Source: Planobispora longispora
GTDB lineage: Bacteria > Actinomycetota > Actinomycetes > Streptosporangiales > Streptosporangiaceae
Length of the DNA: 64,000 nt
Direction of reading: 5' to 3'
Assembly (NCBI RefSeq): GCF_016863135.1
Contig: NZ_BOOH01000021.1
Span: 186,001 to 250,000 of the forward strand
Shown: positions 34,973 through 44,032 of the stretch, in pieces
Layout: every line of letters begins with the position of its first letter
Numbering within the stretch: the stretch's first letter is position 1
Program-made: the position numbers and the translations under genes
The notes under the pieces: model-generated
Databases searched by the model: none
Seen by the model: the letters and a program-made list of their open reading frames with translations, nothing else
Told to the model about the DNA's origin: nothing

Positions 34973-35626
34973 ATGCGGGTGCTTGTGGTCGAGGATGAGC
35001 GGGTGCTCGCGGACGCGATCGCGACGGGGCTGCGGCGGGAGGCCATGGCCGTGGACGTCGCCTACGACGGCGCGGGCGCGCTGGAGCGGACCGGCTACAT
35101 CGACTACGACGTGATCGTCCTGGATCGCGACCTGCCCAAGGTCCACGGGGACGAGGTCTGCCGCCGCCTGGTGGCCGAGCGGTCGGCCTCCCGGATCCTG
35201 ATGCTGACCGCCTCCGGCGACGTCGACGACAAGGTCGAGGGCCTGGGGCTGGGCGCCGACGACTACCTCGCCAAGCCCTTCGTCTTCATCGAGCTGGTCG
35301 CGCGGGTCAGGGCGCTCGGCCGGCGCTCGGCCCCGGCGCTCCCGCCGGTGCTGGAGCGCTCCGGCGTCCGCCTGGACCCGGGCAAGCGGCTGGTGACCAG
35401 GAACGGTGAGGAGATCACCCTCACCAAGAAGGAGTTCGCGGTCCTGGAGGAGCTGATGCGCGCCGAGGGCGCGGTCGTCAGCCAGGAGGACCTGCTGGAC
35501 AAGGCCTGGGACGAGAACATCGACCCGTTCACCAACGTGGTGCGGGTGACCATGATGACCCTGCGGAAGAAACTGGGCGAGCCGGCGGTCATCGAGACGG
35601 TGCCCGGGGTCGGATACAAGCTGTGA
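34973..35626 (+). CDS. cutR: OmpR-family response regulator, CutR-like
   Basis: A 217-residue two-component response regulator. The receiver has the acidic pair VVEDER, the phosphoacceptor Asp in VIVLDRDLPKVHG, the Thr of MLTASGD and the conserved Lys in LAKPFVF. The C-terminal OmpR-type winged helix follows (ITLTKKEFAVLEELMRAEG, VVRVTMMTLRKKLG). The ATG lies after GGGAGGTG. Its stop overlaps the GTG of the kinase gene. The CutR name rests on resemblance to the Streptomyces protein and on the shared hemH/IMPase neighbourhood as I recall it. Streptomyces CutRS has been linked to secondary metabolism and envelope functions. Confidence 0.85.
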   Translation: MRVLVVEDERVLADAIATGLRREAMAVDVAYDGAGALERTGYIDYDVIVLDRDLPKVHGDEVCRRLVAERSASRILMLTASGDVDDKVEGLGLGADDYLAKPFVFIELVARVRALGRRSAPALPPVLERSGVRLDPGKRLVTRNGEEITLTKKEFAVLEELMRAEGAVVSQEDLLDKAWDENIDPFTNVVRVTMMTLRKKLGEPAVIETVPGVGYKL

Positions 35627-37062
35627 GCGCGCCCGAGGAGCGGCCGGCGTTCGCCCCGCCCGGGGAGCGCCCCGAGTTCGTCCCGCCGGACGAGCGGCGG
35701 CGCGCGGCGCCGACCCACCCCATGATCAGTCCGCACTCGAAGCGGGAGGAGCCCGGCTCCCACCCGGTCGAGGGCGGGGAGGCCGGCGGCGCGGCCGCGC
35801 CGCCCACGCAGCCCTCGCCGTCCCCGCGTCCCGTGCAGCCGCCGCCGCCCAGCGGCCCGCCGGCGTGGGACGGTCCTCCCCCGGTGGGCGCGTTGCCGCT
35901 GAAGCCGTCCCTCGTCGACCGGGTGAGGAAGATCAGCGACCGGCTCAGCATCCGGTGGCGGCTCACGCTCACCTACGCCGTGCTGTTCTTCATGGCGGGC
36001 GCGCTGCTGCTGTTCGTGATGTACATGATGGTCGCCTGGGCGATCGACTCGGCGTGGCCCGGCCTCAACCTGAGCAGCTTCTCACCGGACGACGCCCTGG
36101 AGATCGAGCGCCAGTGGACCTGGCACCAGCACCTCGCCGTCTCCGAGGCCCGCCAGGCCCTGCTCACCCGGTCGCTCCTGGCGCTGCTGGGCGTCGGCAT
36201 CCTCGCGATCGTCATCGGGTACGTCGTGGCCGACCGCGCGCTCAAACCGGTCCAGAAGATGACCGCCACCGCGCGCAAGCTCTCGTCCTCGACCCTCGCC
36301 CACGAGCGCATCGACCTCAAGGGCCCCGACGACGAGCTCAAGGAGCTGGCCGACACCTTCGACGCCATGCTCACCCGGCTCGACGTCGCCTTCGACACGC
36401 AGCGCAGGTTCGTGGCCAACGCCTCGCACGAGCTGCGAACCCCGCTGACGATCAACCGGACGGTGCTGGAGATCGCGCTGGGCGACCCCGAGGCGTCGGA
36501 GGACCTCAAGGCGCTGGGCCGTACCCTCCTGGAGGTCAACGCCCGCAACGAGCGGCTCATCGAGGGCCTGCTCCTGCTCGCCCGCAGTGAGCGCGCGCTG
36601 AGCGTGCGCAAGCCCGTGGACGTCAAGGACGTGGCGGAGACCGCGCTCGAGCAGCTCGCGCCGCGCGCGGAGGAGGCCGGCGTCACGGTCGCCACCGAGA
36701 TCGGCAGCGCCGAGACCGTGGGCGATCCGGTGCTCCTGGAACGGTGCGTCTCCAATCTCGTCGAGAACGCGATCAAGTACAACGTTCCCGAGTCGGGACG
36801 TATTTGGGTCCGGGCGGGAATGGTGGAGGGCGTTCTGATTGTTCAGGTCGCCAATACCGGGCCTCACGTGCCCGCGTACGAGGTGAGCAGCCTGTTCGAA
36901 CCGTTCCGCCGGCTCAACGCCGACCGGATCGACTCGGCCAAGGGGTCGGGGCTCGGGCTCTCCATCGTCCGCGCGGTCGTGCGCGCTCATGGTGGCGACG
37001 TGACCGCCGTTCCCCGGGACGGGGGCGGTCTCGTGGTGACCGTGAGACTCCAGCCACGTTGA
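35623..37062 (+). CDS. cutS: sensor histidine kinase, CutS-like
   Basis: A 479-residue membrane sensor kinase, partner of the preceding regulator (GTGA overlap). Residues 1-100 are an unusual proline-rich cytoplasmic tail. Two transmembrane helices (LTYAVLFFMAGALLLFVMYM and LLALLGVGILAIVIGYVVA) enclose a short extracytoplasmic loop of about 55 residues. A HAMP domain is followed by the phosphoacceptor box NASHELRTPLT (His near residue 270), N-box NLVENAIKYN and G-box GSGLGLSIVRAVV. All catalytic motifs are intact. The signal is unknown. The Pro-rich extension is not typical of short CutS proteins and may be disordered. Confidence 0.88.
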   Translation: MSAPEERPAFAPPGERPEFVPPDERRRAAPTHPMISPHSKREEPGSHPVEGGEAGGAAAPPTQPSPSPRPVQPPPPSGPPAWDGPPPVGALPLKPSLVDRVRKISDRLSIRWRLTLTYAVLFFMAGALLLFVMYMMVAWAIDSAWPGLNLSSFSPDDALEIERQWTWHQHLAVSEARQALLTRSLLALLGVGILAIVIGYVVADRALKPVQKMTATARKLSSSTLAHERIDLKGPDDELKELADTFDAMLTRLDVAFDTQRRFVANASHELRTPLTINRTVLEIALGDPEASEDLKALGRTLLEVNARNERLIEGLLLLARSERALSVRKPVDVKDVAETALEQLAPRAEEAGVTVATEIGSAETVGDPVLLERCVSNLVENAIKYNVPESGRIWVRAGMVEGVLIVQVANTGPHVPAYEVSSLFEPFRRLNADRIDSAKGSGLGLSIVRAVVRAHGGDVTAVPRDGGGLVVTVRLQPR

Positions 37063-37335
37063 TCCGGCGGGGAGCGTCTCGTTCGGGTCGCACATGTGGT
37101 TGGATGTGCCGTCGAACACGGTGGTGCATGTCGCCAGGGCTGTGTGTTTCGCCATATTTGGCTAACCACGCCCATGTGCGGCCGGTCCCTCACGTGTGAG
37201 GAGGTTCGGTGACCATTCCGGCGGGGTACCGAAGCAGGAATCTCTCTGCCGGACCGGGCACAAGACGGGCCTCTCGTACGTTGACACACGCGCGAGCGAG
37301 CGCAGACAGATAGATGAGGGGGATGGAGCAGACCG

Positions 37336-37635
37336 ATGGCTACCGATTACGACAGCCCACGCAAGACTGACGACGACCTCAGCGAGGACAGTCTTCAGGA
37401 ACTGCAGGCGCGCCGTACCGACAAGTCCTCGGGCAGCATCGACATCGACGAGACCGACCTCGCCGAGTCGCTCGAGCTGCCGGGCGCCGACCTGTCGAAC
37501 GAGGAGCTCTCGCTCCGGGTGATTCCTCGCCAGGCTGACGAGTTCACCTGCGCGCGTTGCTTCCTGGTGCACCACCGCAGCCAGCTCGCCGTCGAGAGGA
37601 ACGGCCAGCAGATCTGCCGGGAGTGCGCGGCCTGA
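37336..37635 (+). CDS. DUF4193 family zinc-ribbon protein
   Basis: A 99-residue conserved actinobacterial protein. The N-terminal half is acidic and probably flexible (DDDLSEDSLQEL). The C-terminal half carries two CxxC pairs, FTCARCFLVHH and QICRECAA, that should bind one zinc ion. DUF4193 members are strongly conserved in actinobacteria and are often highly expressed, but the biochemical role is unknown. A TTGACA lies at 37281-37286 about 50 bp upstream. The start is fixed by GGATGGAGCAGACCG spacing and by similarity to the family. Confidence 0.87.
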   Translation: MATDYDSPRKTDDDLSEDSLQELQARRTDKSSGSIDIDETDLAESLELPGADLSNEELSLRVIPRQADEFTCARCFLVHHRSQLAVERNGQQICRECAA

Positions 37636-37717
37636 CGACCGTTCCGACGGCCTGTCCGATGTGTGTCCTTCCATCGACGGGTAGGGCAGAAGGACAGCCT
37701 TGAGGAGGTTCCGCGAC

Positions 37718-38611
37718 ATGACGTCAGAGAACAGGCAGACCGGTGCCACGCCGGACGACTCCACGGCCGCGGAGTCGGCCGGCGCTCCGGACGGCACCCG
37801 GGCCACTGCCTCGGACGGCGCCTCGGACGGCGACCCCACCCCGGAGACGGGTCGTGAGGCCGCCGCCCAGGGAACCGATCAGGAAGTCGCCGAACTCGTC
37901 GGGAGGCTCGCCGAGCCCGGCGAGATGGACGGCGCCGAGCGGCGACGGCTGCTCGGCCGCCTGACGAAGGCGCTGGCCGCCGGGGCGAAGCGGGCCAAGG
38001 AGTCCGGGACGGGCCGGGGCCGCTGGCTCGCCGACGTCTTCATGGCCGTGGCGCCCCGCATCCCGATCCGCGATCTGGCGACTCTCTCCGCCCACCACCA
38101 CGGGCTCACCGGCGAGGCGCTGGCCGACGACCTCTCCCGGACCGCGGCCAAGGCCACCATGACGGTCGGCGCGATCGGCGGGGCCCTCGCGGCGGCCGAG
38201 TTCGCCGCCCCGCCCCTGCTGCTGTCGGCCCCCGCCCAGCTGGTCGCCGAGACCCTCGTGGTCTCCGCGATCGAGGTCAAGCTCATCGCCGAACTCCACG
38301 AGGTGTACGGCGTGCAGGTCCCCGGGACCGGCACCCAGCGCGCCATCGCCTTCGTGACCGCCTGGTCCAAGCAGCGCGGAGTGGATCCCATGGCCCCCGG
38401 CTCGGTCACCGTCGCGCTCGGCACCGCGGCCAAGACCGCCCTGCGCAACCGCCTCATGCGCACCCTCGGGCGGCACCTCACCACGCTCGGCCCGTTCCTG
38501 ACCGGTGCCGTGGCCGGTGGCACCCTCAACCGCGCGGCCACCAGGAAGCTCGCCGACATCGTCCGGGACGATCTCCGGCAACAACGTTCCCTCCCGCCGG
38601 CCGCCCCCTGA
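37718..38611 (+). CDS. hypothetical protein with a hydrophobic central region
   Basis: A 297-residue protein that I do not recognise. Residues 1-60 are Asp/Thr/Ala-rich and likely disordered. The middle (TMTVGAIGGALAAAEFAAPP, then LLLSAPAQLVAETLVVSAIE) is hydrophobic and could contain two membrane-associated helices. The region KLIAELHEVYGVQVPGTG and RLMRTLGRHLTTLGPFLTGAVAG looks like a conserved alpha-helical domain, comparable to EcsC-like or other membrane-associated helical families. The ATG lies 9 nt after TGAGGAGG. It sits between DUF4193 and otsA and may be cotranscribed with the former. Confidence 0.7.
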   Translation: MTSENRQTGATPDDSTAAESAGAPDGTRATASDGASDGDPTPETGREAAAQGTDQEVAELVGRLAEPGEMDGAERRRLLGRLTKALAAGAKRAKESGTGRGRWLADVFMAVAPRIPIRDLATLSAHHHGLTGEALADDLSRTAAKATMTVGAIGGALAAAEFAAPPLLLSAPAQLVAETLVVSAIEVKLIAELHEVYGVQVPGTGTQRAIAFVTAWSKQRGVDPMAPGSVTVALGTAAKTALRNRLMRTLGRHLTTLGPFLTGAVAGGTLNRAATRKLADIVRDDLRQQRSLPPAAP

Positions 38612-38671
38612 AAGTCATAAAAACGGCTTAATGGGGTAGTTGATTGGATAAGTCAACTATTGGAGGGTTTT

Positions 38672-40045
<1,374 letters not shown>

Positions 40046-40119
40046 CCCGCCGCCGGCACGGCCGCCGCGCCGTTCCCGCGCGGCGGGCCGTACCGTCACG
40101 GAGACCGCACCGGAGCCGC

Positions 40120-40190
40120 TCCGAGGACCGCCCCGGCCTCCCGGGACCGTCATGGAGACCGCCCCGGCCTCCCGGGGCCGTCACGGGGCC
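40120..40190 (+). repeat. imperfect 33-bp direct repeat downstream of otsA
   Basis: Two copies of a CCGCCCCGGCCTCCCGGG core lie in the gap between the convergent otsA and DUF4235 genes, with a third partial copy. The GC-rich arms may form the terminator. Confidence 0.6.
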
Positions 40191-40203
40191 GTTCGGGCGG
40201 CCG

Positions 40204-40500
40204 TCAGGAGGCGATCTCCCTGGCCGCGTCCTTCATGGCCCTCCACGCGTCGTAGCGCTTCCTGGCGGTGCGGGTCATCACGATCTGCGCCACCTGCATG
40301 CCCACGCCCATCACCACGGCGTAGGCGATCGCCTCGCCGAGGCTGATCTCCAGCGAGTCGTGGTCCGCCGGAGGCTTCTTGCCGGTCGCCTTCTCCCAGG
40401 CGAACCCCAGGACCTTCTTGGCCGCCCAGGCCGTGGCGAGTCCCACCAGGCCGCCGATGGCCCGCCAGGCCATGTCCTGCTTCTCCTTGTCCTCGGCCAT
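40204..40500 (-). CDS. DUF4235 domain membrane protein
   Basis: A 98-residue protein of a small actinobacterial family. A first amphipathic or membrane helix (IGGLVGLATAWAAKKVLGFAW) is followed by a second hydrophobic helix (AIAYAVVMGVGMQVAQIVMT), with charged ends, giving a two-helix membrane protein with a basic C-terminus. The ATG follows GGGAGGAAC. It is divergent from valS. The function is unknown. Confidence 0.8.
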   Translation of the reverse strand: MAEDKEKQDMAWRAIGGLVGLATAWAAKKVLGFAWEKATGKKPPADHDSLEISLGEAIAYAVVMGVGMQVAQIVMTRTARKRYDAWRAMKDAAREIAS

Positions 40501-40573
40501 GGTGTTCCTCCCTCGATGATTCCCCTCGGGTAACGAACACTAGTCTGCTTCAGCGGTGGATCATGCGAAGCCA

Positions 40574-40579
40574 TACCAT
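40574..40579 (+). promoter_or_regulatory. -10 element TACCAT upstream of valS, leaderless candidate
   Basis: TACCAT ends 8 nt before ATG 40588. An AAGGAGG touches the start with only 1 nt between them, too close for normal ribosome binding, so leaderless initiation is plausible. Confidence 0.35.
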
Positions 40580-40587
40580 AAGGAGGC

Positions 40588-43167
40588 ATGACGAATCAGC
40601 GACCGCGCCATGCGCCCATGCCCGAGAAACCGACTCTCGACGGCCTGGAAGTCGTATGGGCAGGCCGCTGGGAGGACGAGGGCACCTACCGCTTCGACCG
40701 CTCGCGCACGCGGGAGGAGATCTACTCGATCGACACCCCGCCGCCGACCGTCTCGGGGTCCCTCCACGTCGGCCACGTCTTCTCCTACACCCACACCGAC
40801 ACCGTCGCCCGCTTCCAGCGCATGCGCGGCCGCGAGGTCTTCTACCCCATGGGCTGGGACGACAACGGCCTGCCCACCGAGCGCCGGGTGCAGAACCACT
40901 TCGGCGTGCGCTGCGACCCCGCCACCGCCTACGACCCCTCGTTCCAGCCGCCCGACAAGCCGGGCAAACAGCAGATCCCCATCTCCCGGCGGAACTTCAT
41001 CGAGCTGTGCGAGCGGCTCACGGTCGAGGACGAGAAGGCGTTCGAGGAGCTGTGGCGGCGGCTGGGCCTGTCGGTCGACTGGACCATGACCTACGCCACG
41101 ATCGACGGCGGCGCGCGGGCCGCCTCCCAGCGGGCGTTCCTGCGCAACCTCGCCCGGGGCGAGGCGTACGTCGCCGAGGCGCCCACGCTCTGGGACGTCA
41201 CCTTCCGCACCGCCGTCGCCCAGGCCGAGCTGGAAGACCGGGAGTGGCCCGGGGCGTTCCACCGGATCGCCTTCACGCGGCCGTCCGGGGAGCGGATCTG
41301 GATCGAGACGACCCGCCCCGAGCTGATCCCCGCGTGCGTGGCGCTGGTCGCCCACCCCGACGACGAGCGCTACCGGCCGCTGTTCGGCGCCACGGCCCGC
41401 ACGCCGCTGTTCGGGGTCGAGGTCCCGATCCTGGCCCACCACCTGGCCGAGCCGGACAAGGGATCCGGCATCGCGATGATCTGCACCTTCGGCGACGTCA
41501 CCGACGTCGTCTGGTGGCGTGAGCTCGACCTGCCCACCCGGGCGGTGATCGGCTGGGACGGGCGGATCCTGGCCGAGCCGCCGGCCGGCGTGCCCGCGGA
41601 GCCGTACGCCGAACTGGCGGGCAAGACCGTCCACGGCGCCCGCGAGCGGATCGTGGAGATGCTGCGCGCGTCCGGGGAGATGCCGGGCGAGCCGGAGCCG
41701 GTCAAGCGGGCGGTGAAGTTCTACGAGAAGGGCGACAAGCCCCTGGAGATCGTCACCACCCGCCAGTGGTACATCCGCAACGGCGGGCGCGACCGCGTCC
41801 TGCGTGAGGCGCTGCTCGGCCGGGGCGCGGAGCTGACGTGGCGCCCGCCGCACATGAAGGTCCGCTACGACAACTGGGTGGAGGGCCTGGCGGGCGACTG
41901 GCTGATCTCCCGGCAGCGCTTCTTCGGCGTGCCCATCCCGGTGTGGTACCCGCTGGACGCCGACGGCGAGCCCGACCGCTCCGCGCCGATCCTGCCCGAC
42001 GAGTCGGCGCTGCCGATCGACCCGTCCAGCGACGTGCCGCCCGGCTACACCGAGGACCAGCGCGGCAAGCCCGAGGGGTTCGCCGGCGACCCGGACGTCA
42101 TGGACACCTGGGCCACCTCCTCGCTGACGCCGCAGATCGCCGGAGGCTGGGAGCGGGACGAGGACCTGTTCCGGCGGGTGTTCCCGATGGACCTGCGCCC
42201 GCAGGCCCACGAGATCATCCGTACCTGGCTGTTCTCCACCGTGGTCCGGGCCCATCTGGAGGAGGACACGCTGCCCTGGCGCAACGTGGCCATCTCGGGC
42301 TGGATCCTCGACCCGGACCGCAAGAAGATGTCCAAGTCCAAGGGGAACGTCGTCACGCCGATGGGCCTGCTGGAGGAGTACGGCTCCGACGCGGTCCGCT
42401 ACTGGGCGGCCAGCGGCCGTCCGGGCACCGACACGGCCTTCGACACCGGTCAGATCAAGATCGGCCGCCGCCTGGCGATCAAGATCCTGAACGCCTCGAA
42501 GTTCGTCCTCGGCTTCGGCGCCCCGCAGGAGCCCGTCCCCGGGGACGTCCTCGACGGCCCCGAGACGTCCGTGGAGGCCGTCCGGGTCACCGAGCCGCTC
42601 GACCTGTCGATGCTGGCCCGGCTGGCGGAGGTGGTCCGGGAGGCCACCGAGGCGTTCGAGTCCTACGACTACACCCGGGCGCTGGAGCGGACCGAGCGGT
42701 TCTTCTGGGAGTTCTGCGACGACTACCTGGAGCTGGTCAAGGCCAGGGCGTACGGCGACGCCGGAGACCCCGGCGACGCGGGCGCCCGCTCGGCCCGCGC
42801 GGCGCTGCGCGAGGCGCTGGACGTGATGCTCCGGCTGTTCGCCCCCTTCCTGCCGTTCGTCACCGAGGAGGTCTGGTCCTGGTGGCGCGAGGGCTCGGTG
42901 CACCGGGCCGCCTGGCCCACGCCCGACGACCGGGGCGGCGACCCGGAACTGCTGCCCGCCGTGGCCGAGGTCCTCGGCCGGGTCCGCAGGGCCAAGTCCG
43001 ACGCCAGGCTCTCGATGCGCGCCGAGGTCTCCCGGCTGACCGTCACCGGCGCCCGGGCCGACCTCGTCCGGCGCGGGCAGGACGACCTGTGCGGCGCGGG
43101 AGCCGTCGAGGAGTTCGTGCTGGAGCCCGGTGAGGGCGACCTCACCGTCGAGGTCGTCCTCGTCTGA
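40588..43167 (+). CDS. valS: valine--tRNA ligase, archaeal-looking type
   Basis: An 859-residue class I aminoacyl-tRNA synthetase. The HIGH motif reads HVGH at residue 59 and the KMSKS motif lies near residue 579 ([11 protein letters not shown]). The editing domain is present ([17 protein letters not shown]). The stretch [22 protein letters not shown] and the [15 protein letters not shown] region resemble the archaeal/rickettsial ValRS type, not the common bacterial type, and the long C-terminal coiled coil is reduced. It could be the only ValRS or a second copy. It sits between DUF4235 and the AI-2E gene, inside an otherwise conserved block. ATG 40588 has an AAGGAGG only 1 nt away. Confidence 0.92.
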   Translation: MTNQRPRHAPMPEKPTLDGLEVVWAGRWEDEGTYRFDRSRTREEIYSIDTPPPTVSGSLHVGHVFSYTHTDTVARFQRMRGREVFYPMGWDDNGLPTERRVQNHFGVRCDPATAYDPSFQPPDKPGKQQIPISRRNFIELCERLTVEDEKAFEELWRRLGLSVDWTMTYATIDGGARAASQRAFLRNLARGEAYVAEAPTLWDVTFRTAVAQAELEDREWPGAFHRIAFTRPSGERIWIETTRPELIPACVALVAHPDDERYRPLFGATARTPLFGVEVPILAHHLAEPDKGSGIAMICTFGDVTDVVWWRELDLPTRAVIGWDGRILAEPPAGVPAEPYAELAGKTVHGARERIVEMLRASGEMPGEPEPVKRAVKFYEKGDKPLEIVTTRQWYIRNGGRDRVLREALLGRGAELTWRPPHMKVRYDNWVEGLAGDWLISRQRFFGVPIPVWYPLDADGEPDRSAPILPDESALPIDPSSDVPPGYTEDQRGKPEGFAGDPDVMDTWATSSLTPQIAGGWERDEDLFRRVFPMDLRPQAHEIIRTWLFSTVVRAHLEEDTLPWRNVAISGWILDPDRKKMSKSKGNVVTPMGLLEEYGSDAVRYWAASGRPGTDTAFDTGQIKIGRRLAIKILNASKFVLGFGAPQEPVPGDVLDGPETSVEAVRVTEPLDLSMLARLAEVVREATEAFESYDYTRALERTERFFWEFCDDYLELVKARAYGDAGDPGDAGARSARAALREALDVMLRLFAPFLPFVTEEVWSWWREGSVHRAAWPTPDDRGGDPELLPAVAEVLGRVRRAKSDARLSMRAEVSRLTVTGARADLVRRGQDDLCGAGAVEEFVLEPGEGDLTVEVVLV

Positions 43168-43186
43168 TCTCGCGCAGGTCCGATCG

Positions 43187-43232
43187 GGGAAAGGCCGGGG
43201 CCGCCCCCTCACGGGGCGTTCCGGCCTTTCCC
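43187..43232 (+). terminator. hairpin terminator of valS
   Basis: A perfect 12-bp stem (GGGAAAGGCCGG) enclosing a smaller GCCCC/GGGGC stem. It begins 20 bp after the stop. Confidence 0.85.
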
Positions 43233-43399
43233 GCGGGACGGCCGGCGCCTTTCGGAGGGCTCGCGGGCCCCTTCTGTACGGCTGCTCCTCCATCTCCGAC
43301 TCGCTCTTTTGAGCATTTATCATGATTTAGCATGAAAGGCGCGACAGCCGGGGACTCTGTTCCGCGCGTTCGCGAATATCGTTGGCTATAGCCGGATTT

Positions 43400-43483
43400 T
43401 TCCGCCCTGTTCCGTGAGCTTTCCGCGCTGTTCGGTGAGTTTTCCACCTTGCTCCGTGAGCTTTCCGCGCTGTTCCGGAAGCT
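43400..43483. repeat. 21-bp imperfect tandem repeat, four copies
   Basis: Four contiguous units of the type TTCCGCGCTGTTCCGTGAGC plus one base (43400, 43421, 43442, 43463). The unit keeps a 7-codon frame in both strands, but no start codon with a ribosome-binding site opens either frame. Confidence 0.85.
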
Positions 43484-43622
43484 CCACCGGGCCGCGTCAC
43501 GCGCCGCCCTCGCGCGCGTCACGGCCGTCCACCGCCTCCCGTCCCGTGGAACGGATCGCGAGGAGACCGCCGTCGTGGATATCCGTTCCGGTCCCGTCGC
43601 GGCCGTGGCGTCAAACGCCAAT

Positions 43623-43639
43623 CTGACCTCTCCGGTCAG
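43623..43639. promoter_or_regulatory. inverted repeat CTGACC-N5-GGTCAG
   Basis: A perfect 6-bp dyad about 60-75 bp upstream of the small ORF at 43699, near a TACGGT -10-like element. It looks like an operator, but the regulator is unknown. Confidence 0.35.
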
Positions 43640-43698
43640 GCGTCCGAAACGAATGTGTGTCGTACGGTCGAGATATCCGAGGTGAGGGAGGGCAGAGG

Positions 43699-43773
43699 AT
43701 GACGCCAGGGTGCGGCAACTGCGACTGCTACCTGGAGGACCGGGTGATCTCTCGGCCGCCGGAAGAGCGCTGA
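43699..43773 (+). CDS. 24-residue cysteine-rich peptide, possible leader
   Basis: A short ORF (MTPGCGNCDCYLEDR followed by nine residues) with three cysteines as C-x2-C-x-C and a strong GAGGGAGGGCAGAGG ribosome-binding region. A hairpin starts 20 nt after its stop. I do not recognise the peptide. The layout (short ORF with a run of Cys codons, then a hairpin, then a structural gene 217 bp later) is that of a translational attenuator. A free small metal-binding peptide is an alternative. The downstream gene is the AI-2E-family protein. Confidence 0.45.
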   Translation: MTPGCGNCDCYLEDRVISRPPEER

Positions 43774-43792
43774 CCGGGAATCGGCGCGGAGG

Positions 43793-43815
43793 GGACCGGT
43801 CCGGACGGCCGGTCC
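43793..43815 (+). terminator. hairpin after the cysteine-rich ORF, possible attenuator
   Basis: GGACCGG and CCGGTCC with a 9-nt loop, extendable to 11 bp by wobble pairs. It lies 20 nt beyond the short ORF and upstream of the AI-2E-family gene. Confidence 0.5.
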
Positions 43816-43831
43816 TCTTCAGTGTCCGGGC

Positions 43832-43940
43832 TCCCCGGGCCGATCCTCTCCGCCCCCGGCTCTCCGGGCCGCTCCTCTCCGCCCCCCGGCTCTCCGGGCC
43901 GCTCCTCTCCGCCCCCCGGCTCTCCGGGCCGATCCCGTTC
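43832..43940 (+). repeat. 30-bp tandem repeat, about 3.7 copies
   Basis: Units at 43832 (29 bp), 43861 and 43891 (identical 30 bp) and a partial at 43921, core CTCCGGGCCGCTCCTCTCCG. The array lies in the leader region of the AI-2E-family gene. Confidence 0.85.
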
Positions 43941-44032
43941 ACCGGTCCGGCCCACGGCCGCCCGGTGCCCGGTTTTCTCCCCGGGGAGATAACGGCGCGC
44001 GTTTCCGGCCGGGGCGTGACAGTCTGGAGCGC

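Larger units (their letters stand above)
43233..43698. other. intergenic region between valS and the small cysteine-rich ORF
   Basis: No gene is supported in this 466-bp stretch. It contains an AT-rich segment (about 43308-43340), a four-copy 21-bp repeat (43400-43483), a CTGACC-N5-GGTCAG inverted repeat (43623-43639) and a TACGGT -10-like element (43663-43668). The composition and lack of codon bias fit regulatory or degenerate DNA. Confidence 0.6.

Noticed and set aside
40501-40587. T-box or other riboswitch before valS
   Set aside because: The gap is only 87 bp and lacks the T-box sequence and stems.
43449-43685. 78-codon plus-strand frame after the 21-bp repeats
   Set aside because: It would start at a TTG inside the repeat with no ribosome-binding site, and its sequence shows no codon bias.
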